From positions 248,001 through 312,000 of the forward strand of contig NZ_PCPZ01000001.1 in the NCBI RefSeq assembly GCF_002979865.1: a stretch of 64,000 nt of DNA, given 5' to 3'. Positions 33,290 to 42,560 of this stretch are shown here, piece by piece. A program made the translations under genes and the position numbers. The notes beneath the pieces were generated by a model, which was given only the letters and a program-made list of their open reading frames with translations, was not told the DNA's origin and ran no database searches. The number at the start of each line of letters is the position of its first letter. Within the stretch, counting starts at the first letter, position 1. The DNA is from Arthrobacter sp. MYb214. GTDB lineage: Bacteria > Actinomycetota > Actinomycetes > Actinomycetales > Micrococcaceae.

Positions 33290-33865
33290 CTAGCGCTGAA
33301 CCTTGAACACGTTCTTCTGGATGCCGTTGGAGTAGACCTGCGAATCAATAAGGGCCAGCTTCTGCGCGTCCAGGCTCGCGTCGCTGAAAAGGCGCTTGCC
33401 TGCACCAAGCAAAACCGGGAAGACCAGCAGGTTGTACTGGTCGATGAGCTGATGTTCTTGCAGCGAGTGGACCATCGTTGCCGATCCATGGATACTGATC
33501 GGGCCGCCGTCGCCGGCTCGAAGCCGCGCCACATCGGCGACCGAGCGCAAGATCGCAGTCTCGCCCCAGTTCCCGGCCAAGTCCTTCTCCCGCAAGGTAG
33601 TGGAGAGCACGTACTTGGGCATCGCGTTGTACTGCGGGAACTGCTCGGTCATCGAGGGCCACACCGCGCAGAAGGCCTCGTAGCTGTGCCGGCCCAAGAG
33701 CATGGCGCTGGCTTCTTCTTGCTCGGCGCCCTTCAGTTCGTAGGCGGCGGGGTCGAACTCGACCGAGTTCATCGTCCAGCCTGAATTGCGGTAGCCGGGT
33801 TCGCCGCCCGGGGCTTGGACGACACCGTCCAAGGAGACGAAGGAAGTGGCGATCAGGGTGCGCAT
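33290..33865 (-). CDS. Dihydrofolate-reductase-fold (RibD C-terminal) protein
   Basis: A 191-residue protein of the RibD_C/DHFR-like family, commonly annotated as dihydrofolate reductase family protein. It starts MRTLIATSFVSLDGVVQAPGG and has MLLGRHSYEAFCAVWP, KYVLSTTL, ISIHGSATMVHSL and PVLLGAGKRLF, the usual NADPH-binding pattern. True DHFR or riboflavin activity is not implied; most such single-domain proteins are uncharacterised reductases. It is convergent with the VOC gene and lies downstream of nothing on its strand except a 190-bp gap from the fab cluster side. Confidence 0.87.
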   Translation of the reverse strand: MRTLIATSFVSLDGVVQAPGGEPGYRNSGWTMNSVEFDPAAYELKGAEQEEASAMLLGRHSYEAFCAVWPSMTEQFPQYNAMPKYVLSTTLREKDLAGNWGETAILRSVADVARLRAGDGGPISIHGSATMVHSLQEHQLIDQYNLLVFPVLLGAGKRLFSDASLDAQKLALIDSQVYSNGIQKNVFKVQR

Positions 33866-33989
33866 GGGAAGGGATCCTTTGCTCGTGGCATGTACCGTCA
33901 GTTGCCTCCGACATGAGGCGGTACTTGAGCTTAACGAACATGTCAGGACCGAAGCAATGGCTCTGAGCCAATTCTTTCGGGGTTAAAGA

Positions 33990-34031
33990 CCACTGGGCTG
34001 GTTGAAGATTGCTCTTCAACCAGCCCAGTGG
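33990..34031 (-). terminator. Terminator of the fatty-acid synthesis cluster
   Basis: A perfect 19-bp stem (CCACTGGGCTGGTTGAAGA and its complement) with a 4-nt loop; on the minus strand TCTTTAA follows. It lies 28 bp beyond the fabF stop. Confidence 0.85.
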
Positions 34032-34058
34032 CGCGCTCGCCTGCAGCTGCCGGAACGG

Positions 34059-35306
34059 CTAGACGCTGCGGATGGCGACCACGGCGTTATGGCCGCCGAA
34101 GCCGAAGGAGTTATTCAGCGCAACGATGGAGCCCTCTGCAGGCAGCTGCGCAGGCTGGCCGGTGACGACCTTCAACGGGATCTCTGGATCCTGGTTGTCC
34201 AGGTTAATGGTCACCGGGGCCTTGCGGTTGTAGATGGCCAGTGCGCACAGCACGGACTCCACGGCACCGGAAGCGCCCAGCAGGTGGCCCATCTGTGACT
34301 TGGTCGCGGATACCCACACGTTCTCGAGGTGATCGCCCAGGGCGTTCTTCAGCGCAGCGTATTCCGGCTTGTCGCCAACTGGGGTGGAGGTTGCGTGGGC
34401 GTTCACATGGACCACGTCCTCTGGCTGGATGCGGCCATCGAACATGGCAGCCTTCAGCGCACGGGTTGCACCCATGCCTTCTGGATCCGGTGCGGTGATG
34501 TGATGCGCATCGGAGGTGACCGAGGAACCTGCCAGCTCGGCGTAGATGCGGGCGCCGCGGGCGATTGCATGCTCTTCGGCTTCCAGTACCAGCGCTCCAG
34601 CGCCCTCGCCCATGACAAAGCCATCACGGTCGGTGTCGTAGGGACGCGAAGCCTTGGTCGGATCATCGTTGCGGCGGGAGAGTGCATGCATGGACGCGAA
34701 GGCGGCCATCGGCATGGGGTGGATCGCGGCTTCTGCGCCACCGACCATGACCACATCGGCCTTGCCCGAACGGATCAGTTCCAGACCAACGTGCATCGCT
34801 TCGGTACCCGAAGCGCAAGCCGAAACCGGGGTATGCGCGCCACCGGCGGCACCCAGGTCCAGCGACACGGCAGCTGCTGGGCCGTTAGGCATCAGCATTG
34901 GCACGGTCATGGGCAGGACGCGGCGTGGGCCCTTTTCACGCAGGGTGTCCCAGGCGTTGAGCAGGGTCCAGACGCCGCCGATGCCGGTAGCGAAGGCAAC
35001 GGCCAGCTTGTTCTGGTCCATCTCTTCCTTGACCAGGCCTGAGTCGGCCCAGGCTTCACGGGCCGCAACCACAGCGAACTGGGTCGATGGGTCCATGCGC
35101 TTGGTCTCCGGGCGGGAGAGTACCTCGGTCGGCTGCACAGCAGCGCGGGCGGCGAAGGTGACCGGCAGGTCGTATTCCTTAACCCAGTCATCTTCCAGGG
35201 TTACGGCGCCGGAGACGCCCTTGAGGGCGTTTGCCCATAGGGTGGGGACATCCCCGCCGATTGGGGTGGTGGCTCCGAGACCGGTGATCACTACTTTGCG
35301 CGCCAT
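34059..35306 (-). CDS. fabF: 3-oxoacyl-[acyl-carrier-protein] synthase II
   Basis: A 415-residue condensing enzyme. The catalytic Cys is in VSACASGTEA, and the two His are in VNAHATSTPVGD and SQMGHLLGASG; the C-terminal NNSFGFGGHNAVV is typical. It elongates acyl-ACP with malonyl-ACP in type II fatty acid synthesis (KasA/B-like branch). I chose ATG 35306 (MARKVVITG), with GAGAG at 7 bases; an ATG three bases earlier and a TTG are also in frame. It is the last gene of the cluster, 120 bp after acpP. Confidence 0.95.
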   Translation of the reverse strand: MARKVVITGLGATTPIGGDVPTLWANALKGVSGAVTLEDDWVKEYDLPVTFAARAAVQPTEVLSRPETKRMDPSTQFAVVAAREAWADSGLVKEEMDQNKLAVAFATGIGGVWTLLNAWDTLREKGPRRVLPMTVPMLMPNGPAAAVSLDLGAAGGAHTPVSACASGTEAMHVGLELIRSGKADVVMVGGAEAAIHPMPMAAFASMHALSRRNDDPTKASRPYDTDRDGFVMGEGAGALVLEAEEHAIARGARIYAELAGSSVTSDAHHITAPDPEGMGATRALKAAMFDGRIQPEDVVHVNAHATSTPVGDKPEYAALKNALGDHLENVWVSATKSQMGHLLGASGAVESVLCALAIYNRKAPVTINLDNQDPEIPLKVVTGQPAQLPAEGSIVALNNSFGFGGHNAVVAIRSV

Positions 35307-35426
35307 CATCAAACTCTCTACTGTGCGAATAAGAACTGTGCTTGGAAATTCAGGGGGCCGGCTTGACGTACCGGCCGGTGTGCGCGGCTTGCCCGCACAA
35401 CGGTGTGGCGAAAAACGCCGGGAAGC

Positions 35427-35672
35427 TTAAGCCTGTGCCGCAGCGATGAAGTTGACGGCGTCGCCGACGGTCTTCAGGTTCTTGACCTCTTCGTCAGGGA
35501 TCTTGACCTCGAACTTTTCCTCAGCCTCAACGACGATGGTCATCATCGAGATCGAGTCGATGTCCAGGTCCTCGGTGAAGGACTTGTCCATCTGCACGTC
35601 TGCTTCGTCCAGGCCGGTCTCGGAGTTGACGATTTCGGCGAGGCCCGCCAGGATTTCTTCGTTGCTAGCCAT
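35427..35672 (-). CDS. acpP: Acyl carrier protein
   Basis: An 81-residue acidic four-helix protein. The phosphopantetheine attachment serine is in DLDIDSISMM (the family's DSL is DSI here). It carries growing acyl chains for FabD and FabF, whose genes flank it. The ATG at 35672 follows AAGGAG on the minus strand. The gap of about 220 bp to fabD is where fabH normally sits. Confidence 0.96.
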   Translation of the reverse strand: MASNEEILAGLAEIVNSETGLDEADVQMDKSFTEDLDIDSISMMTIVVEAEEKFEVKIPDEEVKNLKTVGDAVNFIAAAQA

Positions 35673-35891
35673 GGATGGCTCCTTTTCTTCTTAGCCGGAG
35701 GACTCCGGTCATTTTTGTGGCTGGGCGCAGATCCTGTTTCCAGGAACCGGTTCCAGCCGGCTTAATGAAACTTTGGTGGCGCATCAAGAATGCGCGGCAC
35801 GTTTCGTCGGTTTAAAGCTTAGGCCAGAGACGCGCTCGGCGGACGCAACATGACGTTCCCGGCGTGCACAATCTGTGAACGGCGCAAAAGC

Positions 35892-36815
35892 CTAGTTGGC
35901 GGTGTGCTCGGCGATGAACGCCTTGGCAGCTTCCAGATCCGCTGGACTCTTCACCGCCAGGGTCTTCACGCCCTTGAGCCCGCGGCGGGCCAATCCCACC
36001 AGGGTTCCGGCCGGTGCCAGTTCCAGCACACCGGTCACGCCAGCTTCGGCCAGCGTCTGCATGCACAGGTCCCAGCGGACCGGACGCGATACCTGGGCGA
36101 CCAGCGAATCGAGGTTCGCCTGGCCATCGGCTACGGCCTTGCCGTCGAAGTTCGAGAGCAGGGTTTCCGCTGGTTCCTTCGGGGTGATGGTTCCGGCCAG
36201 TTCCTCCAGGATGCCAACTGCGGGCTGCATGTGCGCGGTATGGAATGCGCCGGCAACCTTCAGGGGGATCACGCGAGCCTTGGCCGGCGGGTTCTCGCCC
36301 AGGGCCGCGAGCTGCTCCATGGTTCCTGCGGCCACAATCTGGCCGCCGCCATTGGCGTTGGCCGGGGTCAGGCCCAGTTCGTCGAGCTTGGCCAGGACCT
36401 CATCCGGGTCGCCGCCGAGCACTGCTGCCATGCCGGTCGGAGTCGCCGCAGCGGCTTCGGCCATGGCGTTGGCGCGGACCTTCACGAAATTCATGGCGTC
36501 AGCTTCGTCCAGCGCGCCGGCCAGGGCCGACGCGGTGATCTCGCCAACCGAGTGGCCGGCCACAACGGCGCCTGCCGGCAGCGAGCTGCCAAAGAGCGCA
36601 CGGGCGGTGACCAGGCCGGCAGCGACGATCAGCGGCTGGGCGACGGCGGTGTCCTTGATGGTCTCTTCATCGGAGGTGGTGCCGTGGGCGGTGAGGTCGC
36701 GCTCGGTGATCGAGCTGAGCGCCTGCAAATGCTCGGCCACGCCATCGACGTCGAGCCATTCGGTGAGGAAACCTGGGGTCTGGGAGCCCTGTCCGGGGCA
36801 AACGATTGCTAACAC
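35892..36815 (-). CDS. fabD: Malonyl-CoA:ACP transacylase
   Basis: A 307-residue transacylase: CPGQGSQTPGFL at the start, the nucleophile in AGHSVGEITAS, the conserved Arg in KVRANAMAEAA, and the catalytic His in GAFHTAHMQPA. It moves malonyl from CoA to ACP. The gene starts with GTG (36815), behind GGAAAG. It is the first gene of the fabD-acpP-fabF series; an inverted repeat lies about 70 bp upstream, and the FasR-type regulator gene is immediately upstream on the same strand. Confidence 0.95.
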   Translation of the reverse strand: MLAIVCPGQGSQTPGFLTEWLDVDGVAEHLQALSSITERDLTAHGTTSDEETIKDTAVAQPLIVAAGLVTARALFGSSLPAGAVVAGHSVGEITASALAGALDEADAMNFVKVRANAMAEAAAATPTGMAAVLGGDPDEVLAKLDELGLTPANANGGGQIVAAGTMEQLAALGENPPAKARVIPLKVAGAFHTAHMQPAVGILEELAGTITPKEPAETLLSNFDGKAVADGQANLDSLVAQVSRPVRWDLCMQTLAEAGVTGVLELAPAGTLVGLARRGLKGVKTLAVKSPADLEAAKAFIAEHTAN

Positions 36816-36881
36816 TCTTACAGCTTTCCAAATGTTGGGAGCTTTTGGCGCTTCATTTGAGTACCAAGCTCGTGGTGACTG

Positions 36882-36900
36882 TTTGTAGGATCTCTACAAA
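36882..36900. promoter_or_regulatory. Inverted repeat upstream of fabD
   Basis: TTTGTAG-GATCT-CTACAAA is a perfect 7-5-7 inverted repeat between the FasR-type regulator gene and fabD. It suits an operator for the fatty-acid regulator, or a site overlapping the fabD promoter. No known consensus was compared. Confidence 0.5.
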
Positions 36901-36991
36901 AGCCTAACGTATCCAGAAGCTGAATTCCGCTGTAATGCGCGATCAACTCGGAATTATCGGTGTTGGGACCTCGACGCTCTTTGGCTGAAGC

Positions 36992-38203
36992 CTACAAGTT
37001 CGATTCGTGAAGCCGTCCGAAAAGCAGCGCGGTTTGCAGGACGAAGGCATCCCGGGGAACCAGTGGATCCCAACCGGTGACTTCGCTGACCCGCTTGAGC
37101 CGGTAGCGCACCGTGTTTGCATGGACAAACAGTTCCCGGGCGGTGCCTTCGAGCGAGTGGCCGAGCGCCAAGTAGCTGGAGAGCGTTTCAGCCAGGCCAT
37201 TGGAGGCCTGCTGCAGCGGAATGTAGACCTGGTCCACCAGCGCCGTGCGGGCCAATTCATCGCCGTTGCAGGCGCGTTCTGGCCACAGGTCATCGGCACC
37301 GACCGGATTCGGCGCTTGCGGCCAGGCCTTGGCAGCGCTGAATCCCGCCACGGCTGCCACCGCGGCGTGGTGCATTTCCTTCACCGTCGGAGCCATGGGG
37401 GAGTAGACCAGCGGGCCGGGCCCGAAGAACCGGGTCAGCCGGCTCAGATCCGCTTCTTCGAATTTGGTGTCCGAAAGCATCAGCACCGAGCGGTCGCCGA
37501 GCACGCCCACCAGCGAATCGCGCGAGTAGCGGATGGCAATACGGCGCAGGGCCGAGACGAAGGTGGCCGGGTTGGACGAAGGGGTGGTGCCCACCAGGAT
37601 GCGGATATTCTTCTGCGACTTCCAGCCAATGGCCGCAATGCGCGAGGAGAGCGAGTCGTGGGCCTCGCCGTGCAGCACCGCGTCGACCACGTGGGCCTCC
37701 AAGCGCGAGTCCCAGGCGCCGCGGGTTTCGGCGGCGCGGGCATAGACATCGGCGGCGGCAAAAGCGACCTCGCGCGAATAGCGCAGCACCGCTTCGCGCA
37801 GGGCTGCCTGCTCATGCTCGGCGGCGATGTCGGGCACCTGGGATTCGACCACTTCCACGATGGTGCGCAACAGGCCCAAGGCCTTCTGCAGGGAGATGGA
37901 TCGGGTCAGCTCCGTGGGAGCGGCGCCGAAGACGTCGGTCACCACCCAGGACGGGGTGGAGGAGGGATCCTCGTACCAGGTAACGAAGGTGGAGATGCCC
38001 TTCTGGGCGATCAGTCCCAAGGCGGCGCGCTCATTGGGCGCCAGCGATCGGTACCAGGGCAGTTGCTGGTCCAGGTACTTCAGCGCGGTGGTGGACAGGA
38101 CGCCAATATGGCTTTTGAGTCGCTTGAGCGTTTCACTGCTGGGTGCCTGGGATCGGCTGGGACGGTTCTTCGGAGCTGCGGCGGCATCCATTTCAGGACT
38201 CAT
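36992..38203 (-). CDS. PucR-type regulator of fatty acid synthesis (FasR-like)
   Basis: A 403-residue protein with a central GGDEF-like/PucR region and a C-terminal PucR helix-turn-helix (TARELFVHANTVRYRLKRVSEV). In Streptomyces a protein of this type encoded next to fabD (FasR) activates the fabDHPF operon; gene position and domain layout match here. The N-terminal 40 residues are Ala/Pro/Ser-rich and probably disordered. It lies 176 bp upstream of fabD and downstream of aceE, with its own start at ATG 38203. Role is inferred from synteny. Confidence 0.85.
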   Translation of the reverse strand: MSPEMDAAAAPKNRPSRSQAPSSETLKRLKSHIGVLSTTALKYLDQQLPWYRSLAPNERAALGLIAQKGISTFVTWYEDPSSTPSWVVTDVFGAAPTELTRSISLQKALGLLRTIVEVVESQVPDIAAEHEQAALREAVLRYSREVAFAAADVYARAAETRGAWDSRLEAHVVDAVLHGEAHDSLSSRIAAIGWKSQKNIRILVGTTPSSNPATFVSALRRIAIRYSRDSLVGVLGDRSVLMLSDTKFEEADLSRLTRFFGPGPLVYSPMAPTVKEMHHAAVAAVAGFSAAKAWPQAPNPVGADDLWPERACNGDELARTALVDQVYIPLQQASNGLAETLSSYLALGHSLEGTARELFVHANTVRYRLKRVSEVTGWDPLVPRDAFVLQTALLFGRLHESNL

Positions 38204-38267
38204 GGGTTCCAGCTTAGTTTCTTTTCTTCCCCCGCGCCCGGCACAGCAGGTAAAGGTGAGATTAAAT

Positions 38268-38316
38268 GAGCCAGCTGCCCGGCAACGAGGAAAACCTCGT
38301 CATCGGGCAGCTGCTC
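38268..38316 (-). terminator. Terminator of aceE
   Basis: A long stem: CAGCTGCCCG pairs with CGGGCAGCTG, then an internal loop and a second ACGAGG/CCTCGT stem capped by AAAA. On the minus strand the sequence CTCATTTAATC follows. Confidence 0.75.
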
Positions 38317-38359
38317 AATGCGGCGCCGGAGCAAGCTCCGGGCACCTGGACCCTGGGGC

Positions 38360-41104
38360 CTAGGCGTCGCCGCCAGCGTTGCCGGACTGGCCGGCGTTAG
38401 CGTTATTCAGGTCGTACTTGGCGTGCGCCTTCACTGCGGTGTCCGCAGGGATTTCGCCGCGCTCAACCAGCGACTGCAAGGTCTGCACGACCAGCGAGTG
38501 CGCATCGATCTTGAAGAAGCGGCGGGCCGCGGCACGGGTGTCCGAGAAGCCGAAGCCGTCCGCGCCCAGGGTGTGGAATTCACCTGGCACGTACGGGCGC
38601 AGCTGCTCGGGCACGGCGCGCATGTAGTCGGTGGTCGCGATGACTGGGCCCGGGGTGGACTCCAGCTTCGAGGTCACGTACGGGGTGCGCCGCGGCTTCG
38701 ATGGATCCACGAGCACGTCGGCGTCGGCGCGCTGGCCGTCGCGGGCCAGTTCGTTCCACGAGGTGACCGACCAGACATCAGCCGAAACGCCCCACTCCTC
38801 GGCCAGGATGGCCTGGGCTTCCAGCGCCCATGGCACGGCCACGCCCGAGGCCAGCAGCTGTGCGCGCGGGCCGTCGGTGGTAGCTTCCTTGAGCAGGTGG
38901 ATGCCCTTGATGATGCCTTCGATGTCAACGTTCTCCGGCTCAGCTGGCTGGCTGATCGGCTCGTTGTACACGGTCAGGTAGTACATCACGTTCGGATCGG
39001 CGTGGGTTCCGCCGTACATGCGTTCCAGGCCGGAGCGCATGATGTGGCCGATTTCGTAGCCGTAGGCCGGATCGTAGGTGATCACAGCAGGGTTGGTCGA
39101 GGCCAGGATTGGCGAGTGGCCATCTGCGTGCTGCAGGCCTTCACCGGTCAGGGTGGTGCGGCCGGCGGTAGCGCCGATGATGAAGCCACGGGTCATCTGG
39201 TCCCCGGCTGCCCAGAACTGGTCGCCGGTGCGCTGGAAGCCGAACATCGAGTAGAACACGTAGATCGGGATCAGCGGTTCATCGTGGGTCGAGTAGCTGG
39301 TGCCGGCAGCGGTGAAGGCTGCGACGGCGCCGGCCTCGTTGATGCCCGGGTGGATCAGCTGGCCCTGAGGGGATTCCTTGTAGGCCAGGACCAGATCGCG
39401 GTCCACGGACAGGTAGTTCTGGCCGCCCGGGTTGTAGATCTTCGCAGTCGGGAAGAACGAGTCCATGCCGAAGGTACGGGACTCATCTGGCACGATCGGC
39501 ACGATGCGGTGGCCGAATTCCTTGTCGCGCATCAGGTCCTTGAGCAGGCGCACGAAGGCCATGGTGGTGGCCGCCTGCTGCTTGCCCGAACCGCGCTTGG
39601 CGATCGCGTAGGTCTTCTCGCCTGGCAGGGCCAGCTTCTTCGAAGCTTCCTGGCGGCGGGTAGGCACCGAACCGCCCAGGGCCTCGCGGCGCTCCATCAT
39701 GTACTTGTACTCAGCCGAATCCTCGGTTGGGCGGTAGTACGGAGGAGTGTAGAGGTCCGCTTCGAGCTGCTCGTCGGTGATGGGGATGCGCAGGTGATCA
39801 CGGAACTTCTTCAAGTCCTCCATGGTCAGCTTCTTCATCTGGTGGGTCGCGTTGCGAGCCTCGAAGTGCGAACCCAGGCCGTAGCCCTTGACGGTCTTGG
39901 CCAAGATGACGGTCGGCTTGCCCTTGAACTCCGCAGCAGCCTTGTAGGCGGCGTAGACCTTGTGGTAATCGTGGCCGCCACGCTTCAGGTTCCAGATCTC
40001 GTCGTCGCTCATGTCGGCAACCAATTCCTTGGTTTCCGGACGCTGGCCGAAGAAGTGCTCGCGAACGAATGCGCCGGACTCGGCCTTGTAGGTCTGGTAG
40101 TCGCCATCCGGGGTCTGGTTCATGATGTCAACCAGCGCGTTGGTCTTGTCTGCTTCGAGCAGGGCATCCCACTCACGGCCCCAAGCAACCTTGATGACAT
40201 TCCAGCCGGCACCGCGGAAGAAGGCTTCCAGTTCCTGCATGATCTTGCCATTGCCGCGAACCGGGCCGTCAAGGCGCTGCAGGTTGCAGTTGATGACGAA
40301 GTTCAGATTGTCCAGCTTTTCGTTGGCGGCCAGCTGCAGGAAGCCGCGCGACTCCGGCTCGTCCATTTCGCCGTCGCCCAGGAAGGCCCAGACCTGCTGG
40401 TCCGAGGTGTCCTTGATGCCGCGGTTCTGCAGGTAGCGGTTCAGCTGCGCCTGGTAGATGGCGTTAGCTGGGCCGATGCCCATCGAGACGGTTGGGAATT
40501 CCCAGAAGTCAGGCAGGGAACGCGGGTGAGGGTAGGAAGGAAGCGCGTGGCCTTCCTTCGACTTTTCCTGGCGGAACCCGTCCATGTCCTCTTCGGACAG
40601 GCGGCCTTCGAGGAATGCGCGGGCGTACATGCCTGGCGAGGCGTGGCCCTGGAAGAAGACCTGGTCGCCGCCGCCTGGGTGGTTCTTGCCGCGGAAGAAG
40701 TGGTTGAAACCTACTTCATACAGGGTCGCTGCACCGGCATAGGTGGAGATGTGCCCGCCAACGCCGATATGAGGGTTCTGGGCGCGGTGCACCATGATGG
40801 CGGCATTCCAGCGCATGAAGGCGCGGTAGCGGCGCTCGATGGCCTCGTCGCCCGGGAATTCTGGTTCCTGGTCCACAGGAATGGTGTTCACGTAGTCGGT
40901 GGTGGTCACGTGCGGCACGCCCACGGACTTGGCACCTGCACGCTGCAGCAGCGAGCGGATAATGAACTGGGCACGCTCGGTGCCCTGGGTCTCTACGAGG
41001 GAGTCAAACGAGTCCATCCATTCCTGAGTTTCCTCAGGATCCCGATCGGACAGCTGGTAAGTCAACCCGCTACGGATCTGGGAGATGTGTTCCTCTACAG
41101 CCAC
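38360..41104 (-). CDS. aceE: Pyruvate dehydrogenase E1 component, homodimeric type
   Basis: A 914-residue thiamine-diphosphate enzyme of the single-chain E1 (AceE) type used by actinobacteria. The ThDP/Mg motif is visible in [15 protein letters not shown]...[18 protein letters not shown]; other signatures are [21 protein letters not shown] and [14 protein letters not shown]-type C-terminal tail. It decarboxylates pyruvate and feeds acetyl to the E2 subunit, encoded elsewhere. I chose GTG 41104, because AAGGAG lies 5 bases upstream; the open frame to 41206 has no ribosome-binding site. It stands alone with its own terminator, next to the fatty-acid cluster that consumes acetyl-CoA. Confidence 0.95.
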   Translation of the reverse strand: MAVEEHISQIRSGLTYQLSDRDPEETQEWMDSFDSLVETQGTERAQFIIRSLLQRAGAKSVGVPHVTTTDYVNTIPVDQEPEFPGDEAIERRYRAFMRWNAAIMVHRAQNPHIGVGGHISTYAGAATLYEVGFNHFFRGKNHPGGGDQVFFQGHASPGMYARAFLEGRLSEEDMDGFRQEKSKEGHALPSYPHPRSLPDFWEFPTVSMGIGPANAIYQAQLNRYLQNRGIKDTSDQQVWAFLGDGEMDEPESRGFLQLAANEKLDNLNFVINCNLQRLDGPVRGNGKIMQELEAFFRGAGWNVIKVAWGREWDALLEADKTNALVDIMNQTPDGDYQTYKAESGAFVREHFFGQRPETKELVADMSDDEIWNLKRGGHDYHKVYAAYKAAAEFKGKPTVILAKTVKGYGLGSHFEARNATHQMKKLTMEDLKKFRDHLRIPITDEQLEADLYTPPYYRPTEDSAEYKYMMERREALGGSVPTRRQEASKKLALPGEKTYAIAKRGSGKQQAATTMAFVRLLKDLMRDKEFGHRIVPIVPDESRTFGMDSFFPTAKIYNPGGQNYLSVDRDLVLAYKESPQGQLIHPGINEAGAVAAFTAAGTSYSTHDEPLIPIYVFYSMFGFQRTGDQFWAAGDQMTRGFIIGATAGRTTLTGEGLQHADGHSPILASTNPAVITYDPAYGYEIGHIMRSGLERMYGGTHADPNVMYYLTVYNEPISQPAEPENVDIEGIIKGIHLLKEATTDGPRAQLLASGVAVPWALEAQAILAEEWGVSADVWSVTSWNELARDGQRADADVLVDPSKPRRTPYVTSKLESTPGPVIATTDYMRAVPEQLRPYVPGEFHTLGADGFGFSDTRAAARRFFKIDAHSLVVQTLQSLVERGEIPADTAVKAHAKYDLNNANAGQSGNAGGDA

Positions 41105-41466
41105 GGAAGCTCCTTGATTGAATTGCGGCTCCGACGCTGTGCAGTTTTGCGCTGCGGTGCATCGGTATTGGGACAACGGGTGCAGTAGCACTGGAATGAT
41201 GTGCACTGCCGGTTCATATGCAACTCTAGTGTTAAACGATCCAGTTTTGTGGCGCGTTTTCCAGCAAAAACCGGTTTAAATCAGATATTTGAAGTGACTT
41301 GCGCAACTAGGTACTGGAGCTAACTTCCCGATGGCCATGTCAATATGATGCGGGTCACTGGAATGTGGGTTATATTTGTTCGGCGTGTTATCGCTGTAGC
41401 GCTTGAACGGAGCGGCAAAACCGTGTTTCGTTGGTAGTAACGCTTTGCACCAGCAGGAGGAATGAA
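41105..41466. other. Divergent promoter region between aceE and the DUF3052 gene
   Basis: About 360 bp of AT-richer DNA without a gene. It includes the 10-bp palindrome AAACCGGTTT (about 41267-41276). It must hold both divergent promoters, but I cannot place them with confidence. Confidence 0.4.
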
Positions 41467-41883
41467 GTGAGCGACGCCGTATCGGCAAACTTGGAGCCCG
41501 CCAAAAAATTGGGCTTCGCTAATGAAGACCTTATTCAGGAACTGGGTTACGACGATGACGTGGACTACGATCTGCGCGAATCGATCGAGGACCTGATTGG
41601 TTCAGAGCTGCTCACCGAAGAGGACCATGACGTTGTCGACGCAGTCATTTTCTGGTGGCGCGACGGCGATGGAGATCTAGTTGACGCATTGATGGACGCG
41701 CTGAACTGCTTGGACGAGAGTGGCATCGTTTGGCTGCTTACTCCTAAGCAGGGCCGCGAGGGACATGTATCCCCAGCACTTATCCAGCAGGAGGCGCCAA
41801 CCGCTGGCCTGCATGTAACTACTAGTGAAGGCGTTTCGGAGGATTGGTCCGCAATCCGCCTCGCCCCGCGTAAGAAGAACTAA
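41467..41883 (+). CDS. DUF3052 family protein
   Basis: A 138-residue acidic protein of the actinobacterial DUF3052 family, recognised by KKLGFANEDLIQELGYDDDVDYDLRESIEDL, VVDAVIFWWRDGDGDLVDALMDAL and IWLLTPKQGREGHV. The function is unknown; it is highly conserved beside aceE and the AhpE-type peroxiredoxin gene. The GTG start at 41467 follows AGGAGG at 6 bases. The stop overlaps the peroxiredoxin start by one base (TAATG). Confidence 0.9.
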   Translation: MSDAVSANLEPAKKLGFANEDLIQELGYDDDVDYDLRESIEDLIGSELLTEEDHDVVDAVIFWWRDGDGDLVDALMDALNCLDESGIVWLLTPKQGREGHVSPALIQQEAPTAGLHVTTSEGVSEDWSAIRLAPRKKN

Positions 41884-42335
41884 TGATTCAAACAGGTTCA
41901 CGCCTGTTCGACTTCTCGCTGGAAAATCAGTACGGCGAAACGATAACCAGTACCGGGCTGTCTAGCGGCCGGGTGCTGGTTGTCTTTTATCCCTGGGCAT
42001 TTTCGCGGGTATGCGGGTCGGAACTGGCAACACTCCAAGAGCACTACGAATTCTTCACGCAGCACCAGGTGCGCATCGTGGCCATTTCGGTGGACCATAA
42101 ATTCACCCTGCGCAACTATGCGCAGTCGCTTGGCTTGGACTTCGAGCTGCTGGCCGATTTTTGGCCTCATGGGGCGGTGGCGCAACAGGCCGACGCCTTT
42201 GACCCTGAGCGTGGGGTCGCGGCCAGATTGACGCTGTACCTGGTTGACGGTGAAGTGCGCGATATTTTCCGCAGCGAGATGACGCAGTCAAGAAGCATTG
42301 ATGATTACAAGGCGGCAGTGGAACGCGCCGTTTAG
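41883..42335 (+). CDS. AhpE-like one-cysteine peroxiredoxin
   Basis: A 150-residue thioredoxin-fold protein of the peroxiredoxin (AhpC/TSA) superfamily. The peroxidatic motif is FYPWAFSRVCGSEL, with the usual PxxxTxxC as PWAFSRVC (Thr replaced by Ser). Only this Cys appears in the active-site region, and no resolving Cys is evident, as in mycobacterial AhpE. It reduces peroxides using an external thiol. It overlaps DUF3052 by one base, so the two are co-translated; the pairing is typical in this lineage. Confidence 0.88.
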   Translation: MIQTGSRLFDFSLENQYGETITSTGLSSGRVLVVFYPWAFSRVCGSELATLQEHYEFFTQHQVRIVAISVDHKFTLRNYAQSLGLDFELLADFWPHGAVAQQADAFDPERGVAARLTLYLVDGEVRDIFRSEMTQSRSIDDYKAAVERAV

Positions 42336-42450
42336 CGTGCCGATATGGGCTGTGCTCCAGTTCACGAAAAAAGTCGGCTCACCGATTTGCCCGGACGCAG
42401 AAACCTGTGTAGAGTTATTCCTCGTTGGCTTGCAAAAGCGAACATGGTAA

Positions 42451-42526
42451 GGGCCTTTAGCTCAGCTGGTAGAGCGTCACGTTTACACCGTGAATGTCAT
42501 CGGTTCGATCCCGGTAGGGCCCACCA
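42451..42526 (+). tRNA. tRNA-Val (anticodon UAC), first copy
   Basis: A 76-nt cloverleaf: acceptor GGGCCTT/...GGGCCC-A, D-arm GCTC...GAGC, anticodon stem TCACG/CGTGA with loop TTTACAC (anticodon TAC at 42484-42486), T-arm with GGTTCGATCCC, and an encoded CCA end. Identical to the copy at 43189-43264. Confidence 0.96.
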
Positions 42527-42532
42527 AATAAG

Positions 42533-42560
42533 AATCCTCGATCCATTCGGATCGGGGATT
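42533..42560 (+). terminator. Terminator of the first tRNA-Val gene
   Basis: A 12-bp stem (AATCCTCGATCC with GGATCGGGGATT, one wobble), ATTC loop, followed by TTTTTT at 42559-42564. Confidence 0.85.

Noticed and set aside
38318-41188. A 956-residue open frame on the plus strand, antisense to aceE
   Set aside because: It mirrors aceE exactly, has no family motifs and is rich in His, Gly, Val and Arg, as antisense frames in high-GC genes are.
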